Positions 25,175 through 45,460 of a DNA stretch of 64,000 bases are shown here, piece by piece. The stretch lies in assembly GCA_003342815.1 (NCBI GenBank), contig PTEX01000012.1:131737-195736 (forward strand), written 5' to 3'. The notes under the pieces were generated by a model. It ran no database searches. It saw nothing but the letters and a program-made list of their open reading frames with translations, and was not told where the DNA came from. This DNA is from Eudromia elegans (lineage: Eukaryota > Chordata > Aves > Tinamiformes > Tinamidae). The position numbers were made by a program, and so were the translations under genes. Each line of letters opens with the position of its first letter. Position 1 is the first letter of the stretch.

Positions 25175-28100
25175 TTTGTTTTGTACTGAAGCAAAAATTT
25201 AGTTATTTTTGGTCTCGTGCATTAAGAAGTGGTACAAAAATCCCAAAGAGCTGGTGACTTACCTCAGCTGAACGGAGTGCCTACACAGCACGGTCCCTAG
25301 GGAGCGCATGCTTTGGAGAGAAAATAAGTGCCTTGTTTCTCAAAGTAACTACGAGAAGGAGCATCTAAGAAACGGTTAGCCTGAAAGGCAGGAACGCAAC
25401 AAAAGCCCCATAACGTGGAGTCACTCCTTTCAGCTAGGTACAAGTCACTTAGTGCTTGGTGAACAACCTGTACTATGAAGCATGAAGTTTATGCTCTAGT
25501 ATATTATTATTCTGTCAGCTCCCTGAGGATGTAACAGTGCAGCTTTACTGATAGATGGGGCAAGAAGTTGTGATACTTCAGTTTCTGGCTCTGCACCTCA
25601 ATCTTGACGAGCTGGGCATGCCAGGAAAATACAAATAATTTCTTTTACTGTTCTCTTACTATATGGATCATATTGGTAAGAAAACAGAAATTAAAAAACA
25701 AGCAAACAAATAAAAACCAGAGTACAGAAAAAGCTAGAATGGTTCTTTCCTGTTCTAGCAGCTATGCTTTCAACACATCATTCCAAACCAGAGATGAATC
25801 TGAGGCGCCCGAGTCCTGTTGGATGCTGAACTCTTCACACAGTCAGGGATGTCTGGGGTTGGGGTATCATTTCTGTCCACCAGGAAAGCAAAAAAAGATG
25901 AGACAACGCCACAGATTCCACTGGCCTGGTCCAAGATGCAGGTTCATCTATTTTTGTATCTAATACATAGTGAGTAGGGCACAACTGCAGATAATTAACT
26001 ACTCTCTGTCTTGCTGTGAGGCACCGTCTGCAGTTCAGTTGATCCCCATAAGGACATTGGATAGGGGACTAGTATGGACTCCCCTCCTCCAAAGAAATAT
26101 AGGGGACTCTGGCCCTCATTTTCCTCCAAATATAAAGGTCTTTATTACTATCGTTTTGGGAGAATCAGGTTTATGAAACCTAGGAGCACTCCAGCCAAAG
26201 CCATGCAGCGTGCTCAGGGCAGCTTTGGCAGGGCAAGCCTTTGACCTGCCACATGTAGGAAGATCAAAATTCACAGACAAAACAACACAGATAAATTGCT
26301 TGGGGGTCAGGGGCAATGTGGTCTCTCCGGCTAATTCTTTGCTTATATAACAATAAACGAGAACATACTTTTCCCAAAGACATGTTTTCCAATGACTATT
26401 TAAAGCAATTTGCCATTGCTCTCTCCTCGTAATCATACAACCAGAGACAAGATGATCTTTCCTTCGGCATATCCCTGTCTCTTTACTCGGGCGGCTCTGC
26501 AGAGCGCCTCCCACCCCCACAGCAGGCCCTAGCTGCTTGACTTTCCAACCGGATCTGACAGGTTTGCAACACCAAATCAAACGCAGAAGACTAAACCTGT
26601 CGGTGCTCTCAGCCCCTCACGGCCTCTCCTTGACAAAGCTGGCGCCTCCCAGGGCAGGGACATCTGCCTTGCCTAGGAGGGGGACACCTGACAGATGGGC
26701 TGGCTGTACCACTGGAGGCAAAACCAGCCTTCGCTCCCACTGCAGGGGTTACAGAGCCCAGGTGTGAAAAGCGAGAATTCAAAACCCAGCTTTTCATCTG
26801 CCAAGAGTTGAGTTTTACTTGTAGGTGGGATGCTGAGTCCAGCACTGCCCCACAAGGTCCTCAAACGCCTCTAGGGGCCCAAAGCGCCAGGCCCAGCAGG
26901 TTTGCTGCGAGGCCAAGTGACTGCAGACCACCGCAGGCACCGCTGCTCCTGACAGAGCTCTGAGACGGTCCGTCTGAACCTCCCACGTGCAGCACCCACC
27001 TCGGAAACAGCGGAGAGTCTCCTCTTGAGCAAGTTTAGTCTCTGTACCAATGTTGAACGTAAACCCCTTCTACCCAGCTGAGATGGTGGCACCATCCAGT
27101 GGAAACCTGAAGTTAGTTGGTTTAAAGCAGACGCACGAAACAAGCAGCTGATATTACAGACAGGATATTAATGCAGGATTTTCAGGATATAAAGTGCCTC
27201 TAGATTTCTGCAAAATTAGGCCAATGATGCAAAGGGGCGAGTGAAACCCTTCTGGTGGAGCTCGGTCCGCACTGCCCTTCTGCTGCTCTTCCGCCACCAC
27301 CCCGCGTGTCCCGGCGCTGCCTTTACCCGCCCCAGCGTCTCTGGTGCTGACCTGCCTCCCCTTCCAATGTGCCTCACCGCTCCTGTCACTGCCCCTGCCC
27401 CACTGCATGGCTAGGGCGCATTCAAGTCCCCGCCACGAGGTAGGAAATTCTGCCGGTTCCACCACCAAGCCAGGAGCTGCAATGCTAGGCTGACACTTGG
27501 GAATGCGTACTCAGCTCTCGCCGAGCCCAGGCACGCAAACTCTCCCAGAAAAGTTCCAGGGGACACTTTAAAAGCGATCGAACAATGTGTTTAAAGCACA
27601 TAGGCAGAAGAAAGCTGGAGAGGTTGTTCCTGGAGAAAAACAGTAATTTATCGCAAAACTCTTTATGTTGCAAAGGAGACTATAAGTCAGCCCTCCGCTG
27701 GCTGGAGAGGAAATTGCAGTCCAGCTCCAGCAAGCGTCCCGTGTGGTTTTAGGGCTTGCTGTGAGCGTCACCCTGCTGCTCTCGTCCTTGCCAGCGTTCT
27801 CATTTCCAGCAGTCTCTGCTGCTTTTCTGATAAGCGACTTCTGCCTCCACGCGCTCGCAGCCAGAGGCCATCCCTGCCGACCAGAACAGTTGTTACCAGC
27901 AGGCAGGGCACAGGGTCACGCCTGGGCTCGGGCACAGACCGAGCAGAAAGGCCACGGCTTCGGGCCCAGGGCCAGCGCGTCTGGAGGCAGTCGCAGAGCT
28001 AAAGCTGCTGCCGGCCAGCAACAGCGTGGGACAAAATGGGGACTTCACCACGAGCTGGGGAGGGTGGGTCGGTAGCGGCCGGGCAGCCGCTGGGACGGAA

Positions 28101-28547
28101 GGCAAGAGGCCGCCCGGCAGCAGCAGGCATCACCAGCACGGGTGAGAAGGGACCCCGCGGGGGTAACCGGCTGCACGCGAACAGCCATCGCTGTGAACGG
28201 CACCAGCACCGCCAGGGGCCGGCTCACACGTGAGAAACGAGGAAGCAGAGTGACCCTGGCCAAAACGAAGCGACTGGCTAGGAAATGTGTGCAAAACTAC
28301 TTCCACTTACAGTGTTTACACATATACGCACAAAATATATATATGTATAAAGTGAATTAGATAAACACGGAGCTTTGGTATGTCCTGGATGGACACCAGG
28401 AACGTACTTGGCTTTTAAATCATTAAAATCTGAATAGCACCTGCATTGTTCATACATAACAGTCCCTTGCAGAACAATATAAAATATATTAACAATTTCA
28501 ACTCCCTGAGTTATGCCTTCATACGGTAGAAATGGAAAGAAAGATGT

Positions 28548-28553
28548 TTTATT
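28548..28553 (-). terminator. KICS2: Candidate KICS2 poly(A) signal
   Basis: AATAAA on the minus strand, about 3.5 kb downstream of the KICS2 stop codon. It is the first canonical hexamer I meet below the stop. The downstream element is not striking. Confidence 0.3.
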
Positions 28554-31136
28554 TAAGAAAAAAGTCACCTCACGAGGCATAAGTATAAAATATGTAAGAG
28601 ATCTGAGAATACTTTTTGCAGTCAAATCCACATTCCGGGCAAGCGATACTAAATTAAAAGTTCTGCCAAAATCCTCATGGACTCAGCTAAGAGCGCCGGC
28701 TCCCATTCTGTTGCCAAAAACATCTTCCCATCTTGCATATGCAGCCACCCCTTACATAAGACTTTTAAAGTACATTAGAATGCTCTTTAGAACCTTCCTT
28801 ATTTAAACTGGAGGTAGGGAGGAAAAGCTGCCAGGTGGGATATGATTTGCAAAAATGCATTTGTTCCCTAATCCTTATTCTAAAGAAACATTTTTTTTTG
28901 TTTTTCTATTAAAATTGAAGTCAATAATAAGACTATTTCTTCCTCCTATTTCTGAGTCTCTGAACATCTTTGCCTATTCCATGTTTTTCTCCTTAATTAT
29001 GCAAATGTTTCATTGTTGGCCTAGCCAATTTTATATGGTTTGTAAAGAATTCCATGTCCTCTCTACATCATTTGTCTCTTAAAATGCAAACTCGTCAAGG
29101 TGTCAGAAAAGAAACTGCCTTCTACCTGAAAGGGGCTAACATCTATAAATGCTCGTTGCTGACACATCTACTCAGCCCCTCAGTCGTTTTTGGACACACC
29201 ACATCTTGACTCCGCAAAATTATCCTGGGCAGATTCTGTTGCATTTCCTGATCTTTAGCAACCCCCATGCGGAAGCCTTCACCCAAGCCTCCTCCCACAG
29301 CCTGGATCTTGTATTAACCTAAGGCCTGGGTTCTTTTGGAGAAACCCAGGGAGAAATGCACAAAAATCTATGATGTCAATACTACTCTAGGGTCCCAAGC
29401 ATACATACTCAGAAAAAAATATTCATTAGGTCATACTTATTTAATGCCACATGGTCTCACTGCAGTATTTCCTAAATTAAGAGCAATTCCAAAGTGGGAT
29501 TTTGGCTTAGTACAACAGGGAGAGGCTGGATGGCAAGTTTGTATTTCCTGAAGAATGTTTACAGCACTCGCTTGTGGCCTTGAGTTGATCTGCTTTTGCC
29601 CTGATCCCTTCCCTGCATCGGGTCAGCTGGGCACCACATCCACATACGCTGTAAAGCAACTCAGCTTTGCCATAGAGCAGTTCACTACGACGCTTAACAC
29701 ATAACCACGTGGAAATTTTTAACTCTGTGAACAAAGGGGATGCTTTTCTAAAATCTCTGTAAGGCAGTTTCATGGGTGAAAATGAGCAAGGAACACACAT
29801 CTATTTGCCAACATTTGTTACACTCTCTATTGATATATTTTCATTCCGTTTTCTTGATCAGATAAGAAGGGACAATTTTTAATGAAGCCAAACACTAAGT
29901 TCCACGGTGAGAAAACATGCCCTCCGATGTGCTTTAGTTCACCCTGAATCTTTCTTAAAGAATCATTGTTATTCCCTTACTGTAACTCATCTTCTGCTTT
30001 GTAGTGCCAGAACTATTTCCCCAATTCATATATCCCAATAACACACAAAGCTCAGGAAAAGATGTTGCTTTCTACGTCTCTGCAGAATAGCAAGAACTGA
30101 ACAGCTCCTAGGGAGCTCGGCTAGAAGGGCTCCGTGGGCAACACGTGCCTGCTCCTTCACACTGCACGCCGGGGTGGCAGGGGCAGCGGCTGCTCCATGG
30201 GCACGTGGGGTCTCCAGTGAAAGTGAGCGGCAGTCACTGTCCCAGGGAGGGAAAACATACAAACTCTCTCCATACTGCCACTCACAGCCTTCTGATCGCT
30301 TAAAATGGCAACATAAGCTGCGAGGGTCATATGGTCACAACCAGATGCTGCCCAGTCCCCAGTGTATGTGCAGCTCCTACTATTTCCCCAAGGTAAAAGA
30401 ACAGCCTAAAAGCTTTAAGCGTGACACTGCTGTTGGATTAAGGCTGCAGACAAAAGTAAGCGGCAGAGTCACTCAGGACAGAGCAGGGCAGAGCGGAGGC
30501 AAATCCCAGGAGGCCCTGCTGGGCACAGGATGCGAGGCGAGCGCAGGCCTGTGCTTGTGACTGCACGAGTGCAACGCAATGGACACTTGCATCATGAGGG
30601 GATACAAGCTACCAGAGCCTTTTGTGGGCGAGGAAGCAAACCCATAACAGCCTTTGCTGTTCCGATCTCCTGTTTGCATTTAAAATCTTAGCAGAAGAGA
30701 CACCAATCTTTGAACTTAAATTACAAATTTAACTTCTAAAGGAAAGCTGCTGTTGTCACATCTTAGCGGGCCAACAGAGAGGCTACGCATCCTGTCAGAG
30801 CCACATTAGTCCTTCTGGAATCCCCACAAAGGGGCCTGTAAAACTGCAGGGCTGATGCTGCACACCAAAGCGCGAGGCTACAGCACAGCCAAACGCACCT
30901 CTGCACTAGAATCCCAAGTATCGACTTCCATAATAAATGGAGGGCTTTCACAGTAACTAGAAACTGTATGTTATCCAAACTGGAATCTAAAGTAGTGAGA
31001 GACAGAAATTTTAGAATGAGGTAAATACATTGCATAGGCAAGATAAGAATTTAAATCCCAATTCTGACAGTAATTTGGCTTGATTGTAAAGGTTTTTTCA
31101 GAACTCAATATGAAAAAACATACATGAAAAAAACTG

Positions 31137-31153
31137 AAAAAAAAAAAAAAAAA
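31137..31153 (+). repeat. A17 homopolymer
   Basis: An uninterrupted A run, probably within the KICS2 3' UTR, where it would be a T run in the mRNA sense. No retroposon body is seen in front of it. Confidence 0.9.
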
Positions 31154-32044
31154 TTAAGTTTGCCATGACTGCAAGTTACAGAATGCCTTACTTTAAAAAG
31201 CACATTTCCTTCTGATTTTCAAAAGGCAAACACAAAAGCACAATTTGAAAGAACACTGTTTTTTTCCAACTGGTCCTCCTAAGACACCTATTCAACTTCA
31301 GCTTGTCTCCGCCCATTTAACTGAGGCCAAGATGAGCAGTGGACACAGTGCTACAACACTCCTGTGACTACTGTGCTTCCAACCCATGCTGCCGCTTTAC
31401 TTGCACGAATTCATATTTTGGAGCAACAGGAAAACTTTACACTCTACACCTTGCTCATAATGAAGATTGTTATTTAACAGGAAATGTCAGAGATCTCAAC
31501 AATCACTTTAAAACATTTGAAAACTAAATTATAATTAACAAGAGACCTTGCTGTGATGCATGTTTTTAATTTTTTTTAAGTGTTCTTACAGGTTTGTATG
31601 CTTTAACATTCCCTCGTATCAGCATATAATTCCCAGATATAAAACTCCACAAGCAATACAGTTTTCTGAAGATTCTGAAAGAATCTTTCATCCTAATCAC
31701 ATTTTCAATAAACTCTGTAAAAGAGTCAATAAGTAGATTATGATAAAGTGCATATATTCCATTTTGATATGGGCAAAGTACTTTTGGGCTGAAAAATACT
31801 CCTATGGTAAACTGAAAACCACTGTGATTATTTAGCATCCCACAATTAAGTTGTCCCACCAAACAGTGCTCAAAAATAAATTTTTCAAGTTTCCTGTTAG
31901 CTTAAAAAAGGAACTTAAAACATATTAAAAATAATGGTTCCTTTTTAATTAGACTCTGAGAATCATGAATTTATATAATCTTTGAGAACTACAGCTCCCC
32001 CAAGGCCAGCACACTGCCTTGACAACTTGCAAGTAGTCTGTATT

Positions 32045-40080
<8,036 letters not shown>

Positions 40081-40164
40081 GGATGTAGAGCTGTATTCTG
40101 TGACACCAGAGGGGAGACAGCTCTGGATTGCTGTTCACCTGCCTCTGCCTGCCTTTCGCTTAGG

Positions 40165-40170
40165 CGTTTC
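40165..40170 (+). repeat. Target-site duplication, left copy
   Basis: CGTTTC directly before the 5' LTR; the identical CGTTTC lies at 47766-47771, directly after the 3' LTR. A 6-bp duplication is usual for alpha- and betaretroviruses. The match shows one insertion event without later exchange between proviruses. Confidence 0.95.
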
Positions 40171-40815
40171 TGTTGCAGGACATTGCCTGCAACGGCCCCC
40201 TTGGACTTTGTGCGCGGAATGGGAACCTGGCCCAATGGTCAACCATTTACCTGTATATATGTATATAGTTACGTTATTATGAGTTAAGGGGAGTGTAATG
40301 GGGGAGTAGAAGTTTCTAGAAGACCCTGGAAGGGGGAGCACAAAAGGATCACTTACCTTGAAGATCTCCTCCTCCAATCAGGGCATGGGAACTTCAGCGT
40401 GACCAAAGGGGGACCAATGAAGCAACAAGGGGAGGCCTACCCTCATCCAATCATTTTTCCCCCTGCAAACCCCTCTTTGTATAAAACCCCATTATGTGCC
40501 CCAATAAAGGGTTTGGTGCATGTTTGGTTGAACTTACCTGGACTCTGTCTGTGCTCCTTGTATGATTGGTGAGTGTGAGAGCTGGGAGTGAGTGAGTGCC
40601 GAACCCCTCTACCCTTTTGTGTTCCCCTCTGAACCCGATACCTTTCCTGCCTCTTTCTTGACCCTGTGGCCCCCCGCACTGTGTCTACCCTGTGAAGCAC
40701 TGCTGCTCAGGAAGAGGCTTATGGGAGGCTGTCACTGTTGGAGCGCTTACCTGGCTACGCCGGAGGAAGGTAAGTGGGACAGCAAGGAGAGCCTTAGGGC
40801 TCGGGAACACCCGCA
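40171..40815 (+). repeat. 5' LTR
   Basis: It begins TGTTGCAGGA and ends CCGCA, giving the TG...CA ends. It holds CCAAT (40447-40451), TATAAAA (40480-40486) and AATAAA (40503-40508). The poly(A) hexamer lies upstream of the expected start site near 40510, so U3 is about 340 bp, R is probably only 10-20 bp, and U5 is long at about 285 bp. Confidence 0.95.
40480..40486 (+). promoter_or_regulatory. LTR TATA box
   Basis: TATAAAA, with CCAAT about 30 bp upstream, forms an apparently intact core promoter directed away from KICS2. The same element is conserved in the 3' LTR at 47430-47436, pointing toward the RPL18A side. Confidence 0.75.
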
Positions 40816-40817
40816 AC

Positions 40818-40835
40818 TGGCGCCCAGCGTGGGGC
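40818..40835 (+). other. Primer-binding site, tRNA-Lys type
   Basis: TGGCGCCCAGCGTGGGGC lies two bases after the LTR end. It differs at one base from the site complementary to the 3' end of tRNA-Lys1,2 that is used by type B/D betaretroviruses and ERV-K. Confidence 0.85.
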
Positions 40836-41338
40836 AGCCATAGGGTTTTTTTCATTTGGGAAAGAGGGAATAATTGGATTTGGGCTGGATTGGGTGAAGG
40901 CTTTCCGTTCGTTTCGCCTGGGAAAGGGGTATTTTGTTTTTCTGTTTAAGGGAAGGGACCTTGGGGGGTTGACAAGAAGCCAACCTCAAGGTGGGGTGCA
41001 GCCCTTTTTTCCGTTGTAGGAGAAGGGAGAAGAAAATTTATTTTCTTTTTCTGTTACAGGAGAAGGGGCGGGAATTTTCTGTTTTAAGAAACAGGGAGAA
41101 AGTTTGATTTTTTTTCCTTTTTTCCTATTTTACGGGAAGGGACAATTAACTGCAGAAAGGGGTTTTTCCTGATTAACATTTCAAAATCCCCTGGGTCTGC
41201 AGGGTTATTGCTTAAACTGTGGTGGAGTTTAGGCAATAGTCGGGCAAGCGGGCTGTGTCTCCGCAGGGAAAGAAGGACTGTGTGTCCTAAAGGGAGAAGG
41301 CCTAAATAAAATACCTGCAGGTATAGAAAGAAATAAAG
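40836..41338 (+). other. Proviral leader
   Basis: Untranslated leader of about 500 bp between the primer site and the gag ATG, G-rich and T-rich. It presumably contains the packaging signal and splice donor; neither can be defined from sequence alone. Confidence 0.6.
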
Positions 41339-43244
41339 ATGGGTTTGTGCCTTTCCACCTCAGACAACCCACAAGGTTATGAACAGCTTTGTGCCCTTTT
41401 AAAGGATAAAAGGGTGAACAAAAAACACCTTAAAAAGATTATACTTTTTGGAATTGAAAAGGGAATTTTTACTGATTGTGACTCTGTTTTGGATTATAAG
41501 AAGTGGAAAATAATAAGACACTTTTATTCAAATACATATGGCGGCTCTTTGGCTGAGAGGGCAAAAATTAGGATAAAAGCAGGACTAGCAAAACAAGTGG
41601 AGAAATTTTTACAGGAAAGTGAGATTGTGGCATATGTGAGTTCAGGGGTAACCAGCGGGGCTGGTGTTCCCCTATTCCGAGGAGCGGGTGTTCAGACCGT
41701 CCATGGCGGGGTGGAGGACGGTTCAGGGAATACCTGTATCTTCCCCACCGGCAACGGCCATTTTGGTGGCCAGACCCCTCGCCGCCATCTCACATAGAAA
41801 GGACGGCGTGGGACAGCATCGTTCACGGCCAACACCGGAAGCAGCAAATGAATCACCGCCATCTTGGGAGCAGGGGGTAGGAGGTGGTGCTCCTCCCTCA
41901 GGGCTGGTGACAGATCAGGTAGCTCTAAGGGCACCTCCCACAGCTCCACCTTTGGGGAGGGACGTGCAATTGATACGATCGAAGGGGCTGGAGACCCGAC
42001 CCCTAGGGGAGGGACCTCCGGAGGCGCGTGGAAACTCCGCCTCTGACTCAGTTGCTAGGGCAACATCAGGGGAGACTGTGAAGCCAGGCCTAGCCTCTAA
42101 GGAACATGAACCGGAACCGCATGGTCGCTATCCGGTACGGAAGTGCCCTATTGACAACAGGGTTCCGGGAGTGGCCCCAGGCGTTAGGCCGTGGGGTTGT
42201 TTTGATTGGATAACTATAGCAAAACAGGCTATTGAGGCGGGCGATATTCAGGTGGCACATGAAATAATCACAAATGCTCTGCCAGTAACCTACGAGGTAG
42301 ACCAACAAGGGCAATTAAAAAGGTTGTTCAAGCCCTATGATTGGATATTGTTATCTCAATTATGGGCAACAATCGATGAAAATGGAATCCGAGGAGGGCC
42401 AACACAGCAGATGCTGAGTTATCTCTTCTCAAGCTCCCTGTTATGTCCTGAAGACTTAAAAAATCTAATGAAAATATCATTGACTTCGGCACAGTATTTG
42501 ATTTGGGAAGCTGGGTGGTGACGATGCTGTCAAATAACGGTATCGTTACCATGACTGCAGGGGGATCCATTACTGGGAGTAACAATTAACCAATTATTAG
42601 GGCTAGATCAATATGCGTCTATTGACGCGCAGGTCCAGCTTGGGCCCGACATTATACGTGAATCCATGCGCGCAGCCCAGGAAGCACTCCATAACGCAAA
42701 GTTCGAGCCAAGCGATACCTCGTACGTTACTATCAAACAAAGAGCGGCAGAGTCATTTTCAGCTTTTGTAGATCGGCTCATTGCAGCCATCAAGCTAGCA
42801 GACCTGCCACAACCAGCCAGAGACATTGTCCTCAAACGATTGGCCACCGAAAATGCTAATAAAGAGACTAAGACTGTACTAGCAGCCATGCCGCCTGAGT
42901 CAACGCTAGCGGATATGCTAGATAGAATGGCAAGGATACCGATTGGAAATCAAACTATGGCAGTCGTAGAGGATTGCCATAAGACTCATGAAAAGGTTAT
43001 TTTAAATCTCTTGGAAAATCAGGAGAGAGTCTTATCGGCTGTGGTTGCAAACTTGAGTGAACAGACCAAACAGAAAAATTATGAGGCTTGTCCAGCATTC
43101 GAACCATTTAAAACCGCAGAAGAACGAAGGTACCGAAACACTCGGAGATGTTTCGAATGCGGAGACAAGAATCATATAGCTCGTGATTGCAAGATCAGAG
43201 ATAAAAGATGGCAAAGGGGAAAGAGACCCCAGTCAAAAAACTAG
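41339..43244 (+). pseudogene. gag: ERV gag (matrix, capsid, nucleocapsid), disrupted
   Basis: Gag forms the virion shell. The frame opens with MGLC, where Gly2 is a potential myristoylation site, at 41339 and closes at 41797. The reading frame then continues in a different phase from about 41664, so a frame change lies between 41664 and 41797. The second part includes a PTAP late-domain motif (41937-41948), a capsid N-terminal region and, after in-frame TGA codons at 42519-42521 and 42552-42554, the capsid C-terminal part with a major-homology-type motif (QRAAESFSAFVDRL). One CCHC zinc knuckle (CX2CX4HX4C) lies at 43149-43190. The gene is not functional as it stands. Confidence 0.85.
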
Positions 43245-44044
43245 AGAATGAGCGCGTTCGGGAAGGGATGCGCAAAGATATAAACAGACCCTTCCTGCCA
43301 GGAAACTGTAAAGTGTCTGTGGTAACACCTGACTCCTCCCAAACATTGGAAGTTAGCTCAGATAGGGAAAATAATTATATAAAAGATCCAAGTTTGGATT
43401 GTGTAAAGGTAAAAACCTTAGAAAGGGTAGTCATTACAGAAAAAGAACAACAGGAAATTCGAGCTGAGGTGGTTGGAAGCTATCTAGGTCAAGGATTGTT
43501 AACTGGAAATAGTGTGTATACACCAAAGGGCTTGTGTATTATACCAAAACTTATTGAGCTGCCTATTGACAAAGAAACGGTAATAACTGTCCATGCGATG
43601 TATCTACCCCTGGTAATCTGTAAGGGTACAGTTATTGCCCAAATAATTCCTTTACAAAAACAAAATATTATGATTGAGGAAAAGGGAGTATTTCTCTCGT
43701 TATCCATGAACAATAGACCCATTATTCCTATAATGTTCAGAAAAGATAATCAAGAAATTTATGTACAGGCGTTAGTAGATTCCGGATCTGATATTACTAT
43801 TGTAAATAGAGATCACTGGCCTGTGTCGTGGAAAACTGAAAGGGTCTATGGAAAAGTCCAGGGGGTGGAGGGATCAGGCACTATACAAAGAAGTGTAAGT
43901 CCTGTAAAGATTAAGATTGATGGACAGGAGGTAACAACAATGGTCACTGTTACAGATTTGCCTAAAGGAATAGAAGCCTTAATAGGCCGAGATGTATTGG
44001 TTCAGGCTAACATCGTCCTGACTAATGAAAAGAAAAGGTTTTAA
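43208..44044 (+). CDS. pro: ERV dut/pro: dUTPase-like domain and aspartic protease, open
   Basis: An open frame of 278 codons overlapping the end of gag by 37 bp in the -1 frame, the arrangement betaretroviruses use to make Gag-Pro by frameshifting. The first half has weak dUTPase character (KGTVIAQIIPLQ resembles the last dUTPase motif), and the usual catalytic motif is not obvious. The second half is a retropepsin: active-site DSG at 43778-43786 in ALVDSGSDITIV, and LIGRDVL near the end, the equivalent of the GRD/GRN helix motif. It closes with TAA at 44042-44044. It is the least damaged part of the coding region. I call the protease with confidence and the dUTPase tentatively. Confidence 0.75.
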   Translation: MAKGKETPVKKLENERVREGMRKDINRPFLPGNCKVSVVTPDSSQTLEVSSDRENNYIKDPSLDCVKVKTLERVVITEKEQQEIRAEVVGSYLGQGLLTGNSVYTPKGLCIIPKLIELPIDKETVITVHAMYLPLVICKGTVIAQIIPLQKQNIMIEEKGVFLSLSMNNRPIIPIMFRKDNQEIYVQALVDSGSDITIVNRDHWPVSWKTERVYGKVQGVEGSGTIQRSVSPVKIKIDGQEVTTMVTVTDLPKGIEALIGRDVLVQANIVLTNEKKRF

Positions 44045-44059
44045 GGGGGGGTCACTGGT

Positions 44060-45010
44060 ATGGAGTCCTTCCCAATACTGATAAAGTGGATAACCACTGA
44101 ACCAATATGGGTGGACCAGTGGCCCCTGTCGTTTAAGAGACTCCAAATCGCCCACGAATTAGTTAACGATCAATTGAGGCAAGGGCATATTCAAGAATCA
44201 CTTAGCCCTTGGAATTCTCCTATATTTGTTGTTCGGAAAAAATCAGGTGCCTTCAGGCTATGGCATGACCTGCGTGCTATCAATGAGTGCATGCAACCGA
44301 TGGCTGCCCTGCAGCCAGGCATGCCCAGTCCTTCAATGATTCTGGAAAAATGGCATATCTTGATAATAGATTTGAAGGATTGCTTTTATCAGATACCTCT
44401 ACATCAAAATGATTATGAAAAAATTGTGTTTTCACTACCAAGCATCAACAGGGAGGCACCAGCTTTGCACTATGAATGGACAGTACTTCCTCAAGGAATG
44501 AGAAATAGCCCCACCATTTGTCAATTATTCATTAATAAGATCTTACAACCTCTGTGAAGTAAGTGGGACCAAACTTTAATTTTCCATTATGTTGATGATA
44601 TTCTGATGGCACAAGAACAACCTTTTTCCGTACAACAAAAGAAAGAGTTGATTTTCACATTAACTGTCAACGGGTTAACAGTAGCTCCAGAAAAAATCCA
44701 AGAGAAACCTCCATGGGCGTATTTGGGATGGATTATATCTGAGAACATAATCAAACCGCAAAAGTTGTCTCTACATACGCGGATAAAAACTTTAAATGAT
44801 ATACAAAAACCGATGGGAGATCTCCAATGGTTACGACCGGTGGTCGGACTGTCCAACGAAGAACTGGAACCATTGAGACCTCTTCTTAAGGGTAACGATC
44901 CAACTGCTCCTGTTAAACTGACTGGAGATCAGAAGAATCACATGGCTTATTTAGCGGACAAAATATTACAAAGAGAAGTTGATTCGGAGAGATCCTGGTA
45001 TGCCCCTTGA
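44060..45010 (+). pseudogene. pol: ERV pol: reverse transcriptase, broken by an in-frame stop
   Basis: RT palm and fingers are recognisable: WNSPIFVVRKKSG, the region around LIIDLKDCFYQIPLH, LPQGMRNSPTICQ and the catalytic YVDD at 44588-44599. A TGA at 44555-44557 interrupts the frame 30 bp before YVDD. The frame then continues in the same phase to a stop at 45008-45010. The expected FRLWHDLR region keeps its Leu-Arg but has W-H where a tyrosine-containing motif is usual. The frame is the same as that of pro, separated from it by one TAA and a G7 run, and not in the usual -1 phase. It is non-functional as it stands. Confidence 0.85.
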
Positions 45011-45460
45011 CCTAGCCGTACTCCGTCTGAGTACCCATTTTGTTGGTGCACTGACTCAGTGCAAAAAGAAAAAGGGAGAAAAGACGGATGCGGTTAGGTC
45101 AAGGGTCAAGCCTGAATCCAGGAATAAGGAGAGGCCTCCAGAAATAAAGGTTCTGGAATGGGTATTTACTTCGGCCCAACCAAAAACAAAACAGCAATAG
45201 AGAATCTAGCAGAAATGATAATAAAAGGTAGAGAGTTGTACAATTAACCGGTAGAGAACCAGAGAGTATATTTGTTCCTATAAAAAAAGACGACTTGGAG
45301 TGGATGCTCGAAAAATCGGAACCCCTACAAATTAGTTTGTTGTTATATGATGGGCAAATTAGAATTAAGCCATTAAAAAATCCGAAATTGAAGTGGTTTG
45401 CAAATCAGGAATGGGTGGGCAAAACAAAACACGCAGAACAACCTTTGAAGGAAGCTATAA
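45011..45460 (+). pseudogene. pol: ERV pol: RT connection and RNase H start, frame-shifted
   Basis: Coding potential switches between frames here. One piece reads to 45200, then another at 45295-45543 ends in an RNase H-like start (INVYMDTEKRTKTAAILWY, with the first catalytic Asp). After that the phase changes again into the downstream open frame. Several small indels must be present. Confidence 0.65.

Larger units (their letters stand above)
12946..32044. other. SRGAP1-KICS2 intergenic region plus the unmapped KICS2 3' UTR
   Basis: I find no coding gene in these 19 kb. The many short open frames have no recognisable domain and cluster in GC-rich stretches (13.0-14.2, 15.6-16.0, 16.8-17.9 and 23.1-24.4 kb). 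The right edge must contain the KICS2 3' UTR, whose end I cannot fix; a candidate minus-strand AATAAA is at 28548-28553 and another at 26141-26146. Recognised pieces are a CR1 relic (24040-24215), two X-box motifs (23288-23325), a direct repeat (23391-23455), a CTCF-like motif (25156-25174) and an A-run (31137-31153). Confidence 0.7.
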
